Origin: Brevipalpus yothersi
Taxonomy: Eukaryota > Arthropoda > Arachnida > Trombidiformes > Tenuipalpidae
Direction: 5' to 3'
Assembly: GCA_003956705.1 (NCBI GenBank)
Contig: QZCP01000490.1
Span: 1 to 64,000 of the forward strand
Length of the DNA: 64,000 nt
The translations under genes and the position numbers were made by a program. How positions within the stretch are numbered: position 1 is the stretch's first letter; each line of letters starts with the position of its first letter. Positions 1-13,100 of the stretch are shown piece after piece. The notes beneath the pieces were generated by a model. That model worked only from the letters and a program-made list of their open reading frames with translations. It was not told the origin of the DNA and did not search any database.

Positions 1-57
<57 letters not shown>
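1..57. repeat. (CT)n microsatellite
   Basis: A nearly pure CT dinucleotide run fills the left edge of the window, so its true length is unknown. Confidence 0.95.
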
Positions 58-58
<1 letters not shown>

Positions 59-1537
59 ACACATGATCAAAAAGAGATCCCATTCGAATGCTTAACAGAA
101 CTTCCTTATGAATCATCTAGAATTGTTCTATCAAAAATTTAGTATACTGTATTGGTTCATTCATTTCTTAGGACTGAAATTAATTGCGCACAGATAGCAA
201 GAGATGACCACATTATGATGAGCAAATTGCTAATAGACGATGAAATCAGCATCATTAAGGCTAACAGTTGAGAAAGTTGTAACAGCATTTTTCATGTGAT
301 AGACTGGCTTCATGAGAAAGTAGAAAAAAAGCCCATATAATGGATGAAAAAACCAGATTCCATGGGCAAAACCATATGTACAATCAAAGCAATTTAGAGA
401 AACATTGAAATTTCATCCTCCTAAGCATCAATAAGGTGGAAAAGTTACCACTTTCACTGGAATTTGAGGATTGACCAGTCTACAATATCTTTTTTGGGGA
501 AATTTCATTCAAAGTTACCAGTCTGATGATTGGCTTTGGTCAAGTCAATCGTGTCCACAAATCAATATTATACTGCTTTGAGTATCAATAAATATAGCAC
601 GTTTTATCATGACAATCATTGTCTACTAACTAGTACCAACACGACTGATACTGATGCAAATATGATCGTGACCTTATTCAAGGTTAATACATGTATAAAG
701 TCTGAAAAAAATGGTGAACATTTATCATTTCATACATCGCATACTTTGAATAACTGTACCCAGTAGTAGCCAAACTGTAGAATGGTGATAATATTGAATG
801 TTAGTGAATGGTTATACACTAATATTAAAATGACATCGATTCTAATAAAAAAAGAAGAAGAAGACATGTTGCCCAAAGGATAAGTAGGTCTAACTTGTTT
901 TTGGGTTAAGGTCTCTCTATGATCAACCGTTACACAAGATTTACTGTCAGATACTGATTCGAGTGGTTTCATGATTATGAAAGTAGAAGTAGCACCCCTA
1001 TTCATGAGAAAATTCATTTCGATGGTTATCTGGAAAAGATGGAGAGAGAGAGAGAGTTTGCATGATGTAAGATGTATTCACTGTGATATTAATTGAAATT
1101 CCATCCGGACCTCTATTCCATCATGTGAATATGTTGTGTATGTGTGTGTGTGAGAAACGGGAAGAAAGATCGAACTTATATAACTTATATCATTTCGAGT
1201 TTATGTGTGCTTTACTGTCGATGGATTTTGATTTCGAATTCATATCAAGTAATCTGGATGGCAGGAAAAAGTTTTTTTTTCTCAATTGATTCACTCATTT
1301 ACCCCAAAATCGTAGATGACCGTGGACTTGATACGTTTACATCATTATTGAATATTTCAACTATTGCCGATTCATTCTAATTTTTTTCTCTTCCTCTTTC
1401 CGATGACTCAAACATCTGAAATTGAGCAACAGATCATGGTCTTCTCTACTAATTGAATTACTTCATTGGAATTCTTATGAATTTTTTCACTTTTCAACAT
1501 TTAACTTGATTTTTTTCTTCTCACAATCACCTTTCAG
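58..1537. other. Non-coding, presumably Duox intron
   Basis: No exon-like open frame with splice sites was found. Because the first visible Duox exon starts at 1538 in mid-domain, this stretch is probably the intron leading back to upstream exons outside the window. It holds short GA and GT runs (about 1040 and 1139) and nothing else recognisable. Confidence 0.5.
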
Positions 1538-4500
1538 GTCAAGTTGTATCCTCCGAAATTTTGATGGCCAGTGAATCGGGATGTCCCATTGAGATGCACA
1601 AAATTCCGATAGAGAAATGTGATGAAATGTTTGATAAAAATTGTGAAGGAGGAAGATATATGCCATTCCATAGAGCCATGTATGATTCTCGAACTGGACA
1701 ATCACCAAATTTACCTCGAGAACAGGTAAGATGATTCATTTTCTTTTCAATCCTCACCTCTCACTTATCACTCACTTCGAAAGGCATCCTTTTTTGGCAA
1801 TCCTTTAAATTTTGATCACAAACTAGCCACCGTCAGCAGGAAAGCCCGCCAAAAATTTTCGGGGAAAAAATATTCATCAAACCTTCATCAATACAAAAAG
1901 TTTCGGCCGCAAATACACAAGTACACATGCCTTACATGTGTACATATTTCGAACATAGCGTGCAACATTCTTTTTCCATTCATCAATGTTCAAAAATGTT
2001 CAAAATCTGAAAGCCAGCTGGAGTAATATAGCCTTATTTTACCAACTGATGGATGATGATTTGTGATTCATAGTTTCTTTTCTCATTCTTCAAATAACAA
2101 TCAGTCTAGTGATATGAATGAAGAGAGGATGAATGAATGAATTGAATTCCAAAGATAGGTGTATTTCATCGCCAAAAATTAACGGGCTAATATGAATGTT
2201 ATTCATGGATATGAACATTTTTGTAACTATGAATATCATATGAGTGTGTATATCTTTTGTTAGAATATGTTCTGATCAAGGCCTCATGGAAGGTAGAGCA
2301 AAGATTCAAATTACTAATCAACGCCCATGGATTGGATGATTGATGATCATTTTTTTTCTTATTACTATTCTATCGATCGAAATCTCTATATTCTCTATCA
2401 TCGTTGGAACGTTTAATCCTACGTTTAAGTTGTTTGCTCTGTGGATTAGTATCGTAGTAACTTTTTTTAGATCTTTTTCTCTCTCTCCATGATACTTCAT
2501 CACATTGAACTTAGCCATTGGAAGCCTGTTTCGATAAGCTTTTCAAACTTATAACTTACTGACTTTCGGCCATAATAATAATAATGGTTCTCATGATTGA
2601 ATGTATTGGCTCCAGGCATTAGACCACAGCTCAATTTAGGCTATCCGATATGTTGTACATATATACATCATTCGGCTGACCACAAACTCATAATCATTTT
2701 CGGGAACTGATCGATTCTCATAACTGTACAACAGGCTCTTATATATTCAATTTGAAGGAGGAGGAAAAACTTCCACTTGATTATCAAGCAAACCTTACGA
2801 ATTCGTGAACTGATCATCATGATTCGGTCAATTGCTGATGATGATCATTTCAACTGTTTTTTTTTTCAATTTCCTTCCACTCCCTCAGATTCCGATATCC
2901 ATTTGCCTGAATTCAATCTCGATACACCTAAGCTTATGTAACTCATTTGAATGGTCATCAATGTGTCAGCCAATTAATTGTTTAGAGATATGAGAAAACG
3001 TTATGTAGGTTGCAATCGAAAGGTTCAATCAGATCAATTAAAATGGGTCCCTAATTTTGGACCAATCGGTTTGAGCCTCTGGTCAGTCGATTTTTTGTTA
3101 GGAAAAAGCTATTTTTTATTGAAAAAAAGAATTTTATCTCGCTCATTCAACAATAGCTACTGTCCACACACAAATAATTAATCAGCAGGAAATTTTTGAA
3201 GGTGCTTATCAGTTGAGCTTTGATTGCTAATAAAGAATGTGTGTATGTGTTTATCGGATGATGATTATGGATTGTTAGCTCATAAATTGTGTGAATAATG
3301 ATCGAATCAATATATTCTTTATATCATCAGTAAGATTTGATCAAGCAAAATCTTGACGACAGGTATGAGAAAAATTGCGAGAGTAAAATATAAAAAATAC
3401 TCAATTCAATAATCAAAATCTAGTCCAAGGATAGAGTCTTTCTAGTCTTTTGAGAAGTGTATATATACAGTCGATTCAGTATATTTTCGAACGAAAACTT
3501 GAAGCATGCATGGCTCAGGAAAGAAAGAAAGAGAAAAAGAGAGAGAGAGAGAGAGAGGCTTTGATGCAGTTCTTTAGGTACAAGCTTCATACTCTCGTGC
3601 CATGAAAGTCGAAGGTCGAATTTTTAAGAATGAATTCGTATAACTATATATTTTTCCATACTTTGCTCATCATCATGATTACTGTTCAACTCTTCATTCT
3701 TACCGCTTCAACTATTATCTCGTATGATCTGATACAAGTCCAGTTGAGGCATAAGATTTGAGTGTTTTTCCCGCCAAAACCTATTGACCTAGAAATTATG
3801 CGAAATATTTCTTCATGGTCCTGTGTGATGACGGTGAATAATATCATCCCGTGGTATTTGTGCGGAAAAAAGGTAGGCAGAATGGTACCTACGATACATG
3901 GGAGAGGAAGAGAGAAAGGAAAAGATAGAGACAATTTGCATCCCTTTTTTCGTGCACTAATCATTATCTTATGCGTGGATCTGTTGGATGAAGAACTTTT
4001 CGAAGACTCAGCCCATGGTGTTGAATTTGGATGATAAGTTATGTGGGGAAAAGGAAAAGAGAGAGAGAGAGAAAGAATGTGTATTGAAGGACAGGCTAAT
4101 TATTTGGATTACACACATATCTCGATTGGTTTTGTGAGATTCATTGCAGTCAGATGATGAAACGGTGGTGAAAGGCTTTGATCAAGTGTGAAAAAGAGAA
4201 AAAGAAAGAAGAAAAAATGGTTTGCCCAACATTGTCCCACACTGGCTTGGGGTGAAAAGATTGTGGTGAAGATTGCGAAATGTTTCCATCAAACATTAGT
4301 TCGAAACATTTGAGCAACCCCTCACTAACTGACATTATAATTATAATTATCCAATGATTACTGGCTATCCAATGTACCATGAGAGAAAAAGGGTGAGAAG
4401 ATAAGAAAGATTCTCGTAGAAGAAGATGAATTTTTTCATTAAGCTCAAGGATTTAGTGATTTGCTGCCAAATGCCATTCTCATAATGATTCTGTTATGCC

Positions 4501-4761
4501 ATCATGTCCAATATGATGGACTCTCGAAAAGGGACAAGATTTCAGGTCCCCAAGGAACTATTGGAATAGTCAAGGCTGATAATCAAATTATGATCATCAT
4601 CATGATTGTTTGGACCACACTTTGTTCCCTCAACAATAATTCATATACTGACTACTCGTTTTAAGCTTGATAATAATTTTATCCATTACACACGTGTTAT
4701 TATTATTCTTTCGGGTTTGTGAGTACACGTATTTGTGTGGATATATTATTTTTCAAGAGAG

Positions 4762-4826
<65 letters not shown>

Positions 4827-7100
4827 CGGTTGTATTATTATATTAATAGATTTCTTCCCCAGGAGAATTGAGATGGAATATAATTTATCATTTCAGATTT
4901 ATCGTAGGTGTCCCTTGTAATATAAGTATGTTTTCCTCCAAAAAACCGACTAAAATGGCCTCAACATGATATCGGATCAAGCGAAAAAGGGTAGATAAAG
5001 ATGTTTAATACATAGCTTGAAGCAATAATAAAAATTCGTTAGATTTTCCTTCAGCTCATCAGTGTCCCTCACCAGAATTATCTTTGGGCAGGGATTGTTT
5101 GTGCCACTGATATTAGTATCGATTACTGAGGCGCCAATCATCATCAGTAGCAAATCATTTCTTGATACTATTTGATTTTTTGGTCTCTCTCTCTCTATCT
5201 CTCTCTCTTACCACGTACCATGGAAATGAACATTTTTGAACATGGGCTCGGCTCGAAGTGCTATCTAGCATTGCTATTCTGTTGGCACTTCATGAACAAC
5301 AATGAAAATTTTTGATTTCTATAAACCCCCCTCTCTCTCTCTCTCTCTTTTTTCTTTCTTTCTTTCTCTCTCTGTTCCTCTCTTTCTCCTCACTAACGTT
5401 GCGGTACAGCTGTACCTTCTTTTAATGGGTGGCCCAGAGAATCAGTGTTCTGAATGGTGTAGCTATAAAAATTTGTTGATTCATTTGAAACCTCAGAATC
5501 CACCTCATCACTATCACTACTGTATTTCATCGAGAGAGTATCATGAAAATATCATTGACTTGATTCAAATTTTCACTTCCCAAACGTTTCTACCTCTCCT
5601 CATTTCGAAGGCTTTTTTTACTAATTTCTGATTTCTCCCTAATCTTTCCATGAATTTTATGGTCTTGATTTTGTATTTTTTTCGAGATGTTTGTTGATCT
5701 CTCTCTCTCTTTTTCTCTCTCTCTCATTCATCTCGAAGGAATTCTGAGAATTATCATTGAGTCATTTTTTTGTATATATTCGATCATTGATCGCTTCTCT
5801 GCGTCAGATCGCCCAAAATGGTTTTAACACCCTGAAAACGTCGCTTGAACCTCCAGCAAGGTCGAAAAGGAAGCAAGAAAAAATTATTACTTTCACTTTC
5901 CGTTCATCGATTCCTCTCCCTTTCTTTCGTTCTTTCTTTCTTTTTTCTGAGGAATTTTTAGAAATTTTGACTGGCAGCATGGTTGAAACTTCACCATGCA
6001 ATCCAAATTTTTGACCATCTCTTCTGCGAATCGATCGAATCAATAGCACCTTTGACGTAAACAATAGAGCTTGTAAGAAGATAACATGTATAGAATGAAT
6101 ATATCTAATGATACAGTAGCATAATTCTATTTTTAGAACTTTTTATATTATTTTGAAACAAAATTCCGAATATCGTCATTCATGAATGGTGTCAATGTGT
6201 TTTGATGCTACAAGTTCGATGCAGTTTTGAGTCACATGAACGATCATTTCATGTAATTCTATACAGTTATCCACTGATATCAGTTAGGTAGACCATAATC
6301 CAGGCTATCGTTTCACTTGCTTCATCTATTGGATTAGAGAAAATGTTTCAGTCATTATTCATTCGATTATCTATGAAGTTCAGCTCTCAGTTGGATTGTT
6401 GATTTTTCCTTAATTTTGGCCTGAATCAGGCTAACATTCGATAGCTCTACCAGCTCACAATTTGTTCCGGTAATCATAAACAGTCCAGATTTTTGTAACT
6501 TTTCCCGTTCTCTCATGGCATTGATAATACCTATACTTCTGTAGCATTCAAGACGATAGAGATCCAAATTGATAGCAATAAGAATTCTTTCGCCACAAAT
6601 TTACTAGAGATTTTGTACTTGAAATTTTGACACAAGTTAATCGCCAACACTTGAACATTAAGCCTCATTCAAATAGTGCTGATTGACGGTCTTGACTCAC
6701 CATGATCTCTCTCTCTCTCTCTATCTTTAATTGGTGATCGTGAGGCTAACCTGAGAAATTTTAAGGCTCATATCGACACCATGCTACCCATCGAAGTAGC
6801 ATCAACCTGAATAATCATCATCGTGAGAAATTTAAATCATCGCATCAGGTCAGATGAGAGTGTACAATCTGTCATGATTTCGAGCGGTGAGGTTATATAT
6901 TCTTCTATCTGAAGGCTTACTCACATCGGAAGTATTGTGTGTGTGTGTGTGTTTTTGCCGTTCAAAAAGTTTTACTTACTCTCTCTCACTGTGTATATAC
7001 TCATCGTTGGCTACTCGATTGTGTGTGCTGTTTGTTACAACTTTTTTGCATTTCGTGAATAACTAACTAACTTCTTCTTCTATCTGAATGCAAGTATGTC

Positions 7101-7163
<63 letters not shown>

Positions 7164-10100
7164 AAGAAAGAAAGAGAACCTTGTTCTGATAGTGAAAGTG
7201 TTGCAGATATGTTCCGTTCGAATTCGGCATCCGAAAAATGTTGCATGCAATAGCTGAAGCGAAAGTATGTGTTTAACTTCAACCGGTTTAATGAGAATAA
7301 AGAAGATCGGAATTTGTAGTAATCACGTTATATTTTGATTTTGTGTGTCAACAATTGGAATGTATGAGGAGGATTCATATCTTGATAGCAACTGTCTACG
7401 GTGGAATAAGAGGCAATGATATGAAAATCTTCAACCTTTTCACTCTTTGGCAATAGGAAATAGGAAAACCTATGGTGGAAGGTATACCTGTGAATATATT
7501 CACAGGTACCATGAAAATAAATGAAATTTTTTCTGATCAGATCTAAACAGATCAAAAATTAATATAAACGAAACTATCTCTCAGCGAAAGCATCAAACCA
7601 GTCAAGGCTTTAGTGAAAAAAATCAGGTTTTGTGTTTGTGTGTATATGTAATTCAATTATGATTTCCCATTATTAGCATTTTTTCTCTCTTTCGCTTACT
7701 CGCTTCCGGGCTCATGAATTCCAATTTATTGTTGCACTCCTGTGTTTTCTCAGTTAAGATCGAGGAAGAAACGAAACACAACCAGTGTTCCTCGCTGTGA
7801 TCAAATAAAAGTTTATCCGCAAATAAGATCAAAATCAATCAAACAACGTTTATTCTGAGAAAATCAATTCGATCACAAGTCTATATTAGACTCAGAGTAA
7901 TCCTGAGGATGATATTGTATTAGACTGAAGAAGATCCTTAAATATGAATGAATGCTTTCCATCCTGAATCGACTCATCAAAGCACTTGGAGGAAATAATC
8001 GTGAAGGTTTCAAATGATTGGATTCTCAATATCAGAGGAAGAGGTAGAACGAAGTATGAATGGCTCCACCAGACTCAATAGTTGCATGAATCGACGAATA
8101 TATGTAGATATCTTTCAGATGAAAAATATTCTAAGACAAGAAGTGTTAATTGATAAATTCATTCAGTTTTGACTTCTTGATTGCTATTTAATTCTTGGTT
8201 GTGATCTGGTTCTTGATTAAGGCCTCGAATATTTTCACTATTAGCATTATCTTTTTTGTTTTTTCTCTCCCTATTTTGCCTCCGTCTTCTTGAACTGATT
8301 TTAGCTCTGTATTGGGACTGATAAGAATCAGCTACAAAGGACACAACTTTTTCAGGAATCCAACCAAACAAGAGAATGAATAGTTCTTGTAAAATTATGA
8401 TAAAATTCAAAAGTATGTTTGGAAAATTATTCCTTAGCCATTCCATGAACACCAGCTAGACAGTCACATTTTTGGGATTCTTTTATCTCATTTCCCTTAG
8501 ATGAAAACTGAAATAATCACTCAACAATGGTGATCAGGCTCCACCTGAAGGAATAATTTCATCAAATATGATGTTAGATATTAGATCGTGCCATTATCAA
8601 TTTAAGTAAGCTAGATGAAAATTATCAAACAATATGCTGTACTGATCCATAAAGAGATATCTACTTTTCTTGACACGAAAGATAGCTTCGTTGTCAAAAT
8701 CAACAATCTTAACGATCTTAACGGTACTTCAAATTGAATGCAAATTCTCTCTCCCTCTAATTGAATTGAGCCAAGAAAAGGTTTGAGGTTTTTTCATGAT
8801 CAACCAATCGTGTGTGCAAAAAGTGACGGGAAAAGTATGTATTAGCATTTAAGGAACCCTGTTCAAAGAAAAACGATTTAAGAGTTAAATAAAACAATAT
8901 CTCAACTCATCGTATTCAAATCACATAAAGTGAAAACAAAACAACGATCGTGATTATTCATTCATGTATGCACAGTATAGCCACTATGTATGTCGAGGAA
9001 GCCGAAAAAAGTGACAATTAATTTGAGTCTCTCTCTTTCTCTTTCACTTATTCCGGTCCACGATGTATAAGAATCTTATTGATTGAATTCGATTCCTTTT
9101 TCATTGTCAAATCGATTGTCTAATGTCGGCCACATCGTTTCGAGTGCATGAACACTTTTAAATATATTTTGGCCAAAAATATATTGTTTCCTTTTCTTTC
9201 CACTTTTATCTATCTCACTTTCTTCTGTATCTGGTGATACAAAAATTTTCAATCCTTCACCAAAAAGTCACATCATTTTCCGGACCTCTTTCTGTATACC
9301 CCTTTACATTCTCATGATAATCAGAGCGCTTCCCCTTTTATCATAATAATAATCGGATGCTGTGGAAGCGATCAACCCTTTCATACATAATTGAGCGGAT
9401 GTTCAAAAGGCCTATGCTCAAGTGGCTTCCTTTGCAATTCTTATTCATACCGAGCTTTGGAAGCTGTTCAGATTGAAACAATCTTAACTTACTGAATACA
9501 CCTGAGTTAACTGATTGAGCCAGGGAACGATTAACGTTTTGTGTGTCTCTCTGAATGAATGTTGAAATTTGATTGACAACTATTAGATACAATCGATTCG
9601 ATTGCACTCATATACAATCAGATGGATTATCGTTTCGGTGCAACCCTTAACAAGAGGGATGATACGATCAGACCATGGATACCAGGGGCAAACTAATTAT
9701 CGGGGCGAAATTAAAATCTAAGCCATACATTATCTGACCAGAATCTTGTTACGCAAACACTCATTAGAAAGTCATTTAGTTGGGTGTAAAAAGCTTAGTC
9801 ACAATTCACCTAGGTTTAACATTTGATATGATAAATTCTTTTCCATCAATCTTGTAAAGATACTTTTGGTAAGCCCAGTGATAATGACAAATGATTGAAT
9901 CGAAACTAAAACTATCTGATTCTTTGTTCAATTTTGATCCATATCATCTGTTAATCGCGAGTGATTTGAGTTTTTAATTGTTTGTCGATATTTGCAAAAC
10001 GATAATCTCTTCTAGATATACCAGAGAGGTTTTGAAAATCATTTCTCTACGCAATGATTTTGAATATATGATTTGAAAGATCATGAGACTGTAGTTCAAA

Positions 10101-13100
10101 GTATTTCTCTCGATTTCCTTGTAAATTTCAATCAGACGTCTGTTTTGCTTAGCTTCCCTAGTCAAAAGTAATTGTTGGAGAGAAAAATATGGAATTAAAC
10201 GGAACAATTCTCAATCATGGCCAGAATATCATACCCTATCATCTGAACATTGAATTTTTTCCAGCAATTGAAGAAATTGGAAAAATTTTCAGACAAACTT
10301 TTTCCTCATTTGTTTATCATATTTATTTATCACTTGATAGTCATTTATTCTTCTTCTTTCCCATCTTCTTACTGTATTCAAAACACACTTTTCCAAATCA
10401 TCCAAAGTGACCATCGACAAACATCCGATTGCTGAAAAATTTTAGAGAAAAAAGATTTTTTTATACACGCACGTGCCAAGGCTTGCCTGTTCATGAGAAA
10501 AATTGAGAGAGAAAAATAATAATAGAAGAAAAAAACCTCTTCTCATATTAATATGCAAAGGTGTGGATAAATATTTTCTACTTATAGAAGTGACTTGCTT
10601 GATTTTTTCCTCAGTGAGTTTCGAAAAAATCTTGAGAATTGTGTGACCTTTCCAATTGAAGGAAACTCTTCCAGGAACATTTGATGGATATACTGTTTTT
10701 CCCTGGATGAATACTAGCAATTTTCTCGAATCAATCTTGTTACTCAAGATCAATAATTCACTTGAAAATCATCAGTATAACTATTAAATTTCAGTTTTAG
10801 CTCAAAATGTGATGCCTTTCTTTCGATACCCTTCTTATTTGCATATCAATCTGTTTATTCTAATGCATTGTCTCACTGTCTTGTATGAACAGATTAATCT
10901 TGTAACAAGTTGGATAGATGGTAGCTTTATATACAGTACCTCGGAAACATGGTTAAATACCATGAGATCATTCAAGAATGGTACATTCCGAAGTGAAGCC
11001 AATGGTCTATACCCACCTCGAAATCGAGACAGAGCACCGTTAATCAACTCTCCACCTGCTCATTACAATAAGATGATCAGTCCAGAGAGAATGTATCGTA
11101 AGTATTTTCATTCTCATTCTGATCTCATTGCATACTGATATTTTTCGAATGAACAATAAGTAACAATTCGTAAATACAATTGAGAAAAGAGAAAAACATT
11201 CCAGCTGAGAAAGTGTATATATTCAAACTCTTGATGCACCAAGACCTTGGTGTAAAGGTCTTGAAGATTAATTATGAATGTATGTGACTTGATTGTTGTT
11301 GTGAATGGAAAGAAGATGTGTTTGGGATCAAATTGGAAAACACCTCTCTAAGATGGTTCCAATTTGAGGGCATTTTTGATGGATGAGAAGGAGAAGGACA
11401 GTTAAGGACACTACTCTTGATTTGATCATATGATGATGATTGTAGATCCCAGCAAGAAGAGTTGAATTAGTTTTCTCTCGATTCATACATTAATAAATAA
11501 CGTCATCAGCCTTGGTTAGTCTGATTCAAATAGTGACCATGGCCAAAATTCATGGCAACTCTTTTTTGTTCACTAATTTTCGCAAGCCCACACACACACA
11601 CACAACACATACATTTAGTGCAATTTTTTGAATCTCACACACTAATTTATCCACTCTCATAAATCCTCCTCCCTCTCCATCTCGATTTAAGATATTAATT
11701 CTAATTTCTCTCTTAATCCAGTTCTCGGTGATCCACGATCTAATCAGAATCCAGCTTTACTCGCCTTTGGCTTACTTTTCTTTCGATGGCACAATACGCT
11801 TGCCAATCGTATACAAGAAGAATTTCCAAACTGGTCTGATGAAGACGTTTTTCAGCGTGCAAGACGCCTTGTGATTGCTAGTCTACAGGTAAGTTACGAT
11901 TTTTTCTTTTCGTTAGACTAATTAACAAAAATAATCTGCTATCAATATGTGGCCACTATCAATATATTTGGGCTTACGACAATATCGAACCATTTAAGTG
12001 ACCTCATGGAAGACAACATCTCTATTGGTACCTGTATTTGGGTGTCTTGATGCTACTTTCACTTTCTCTCTCTCTCTCTCTCTCTCTTTCATCTGCTCTC
12101 GACTAGAAATCGTAACTAGGTCAAGATCATTGGCAGCTATCATAAGTTGTTATGAATGAATCTTTATTTGAATCATGAATTCAGCAAGATTAGTCGATCT
12201 GGAGAGAGCAACTTTCCATCAGAACTTTACAACTACCTGAATTTATTGGATTAGTTGAGAATAGTTTTCTTTTCGGGCATATGCACATATACCTTCATCT
12301 TTTGAGGTGATGCAATTAATCGAAAATTATTTTTCACATACAAACAAAATTTAGACTCAATCGTGCAAGGTGCTGTAAAAGGTAGACAGTGAAAACAAAA
12401 TCTGTCAAACATTTTTCAAGGCAAGATTGTAGTTGATATTTTGTGTGTATGTGTTGGAATATAAACCAGTTGAATTGAGATGGAAGGATAAACAAGACAG
12501 ATTTTTCTTGTTCTTCTCAACACAACCACATAAAAGATTTAAGGGACTTGAAGTGAAGCTCAGTATAATCATAATCATACTAGTAATAATTGACTAAAAA
12601 ATTTATTCCATACCAGAAATATGAAAAAATTTAGTTGATTTTTGAGTCGTTAAATTCAAGGGAATATTTTTCCTACAAGCTCACCAGAATATATTTGATT
12701 TTCCTAGAATATTTATATCCAAATCTTGAGTGTGACTCCAAGATCATTTCGATTAGCACCATTCTATCCACTTTTCAATCACTTACATACTCATTCTCTC
12801 GTTAATTGTCAAGGTTCATAGGGCTTTATTGTTGTTGAACAGAGTGATCTTCTCGTCTTTCGATCCTTAAATCATGATAAATCCTTGGTCAACCATCATG
12901 AGCCTACTATGTATGAACAAAAATAATAATAATAATGTACATTTTCTCCCTTCCCTTCTCTTCTTATCTTCTAGAATATAATTCTGTACGAATATCTGCC
13001 AGTATTACTAGGAGATGATGAAAAAATATCTCCATATAATGGTTACAAGCCTGATGTACATCCAGGAGTTAGTCATGTTTTCCAGTCAGCAGCCTTTCGT

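Larger units (their letters stand above)
1726..10892 (+). other. 9.2 kb Duox intron
   Basis: Lies between exons ending NLPREQ and starting INLVTSWIDG, which join in phase 0 and are contiguous in the peroxidase domain, so no exon is missing. It contains several GA/CT microsatellites, dispersed open frames with no splice or family support, and one better minus-strand frame at 8159-8446. Confidence 0.85.

Noticed and set aside
3686..4034. Overlapping frames on both strands in the Duox intron
   Set aside because: Neither has a domain, splice signal or start context; chance frames.
5302..5631. 109-residue plus-strand frame in the Duox intron
   Set aside because: Starts in a CT-rich Ser/Leu dipeptide stretch, with no splice sites and no recognisable domain.
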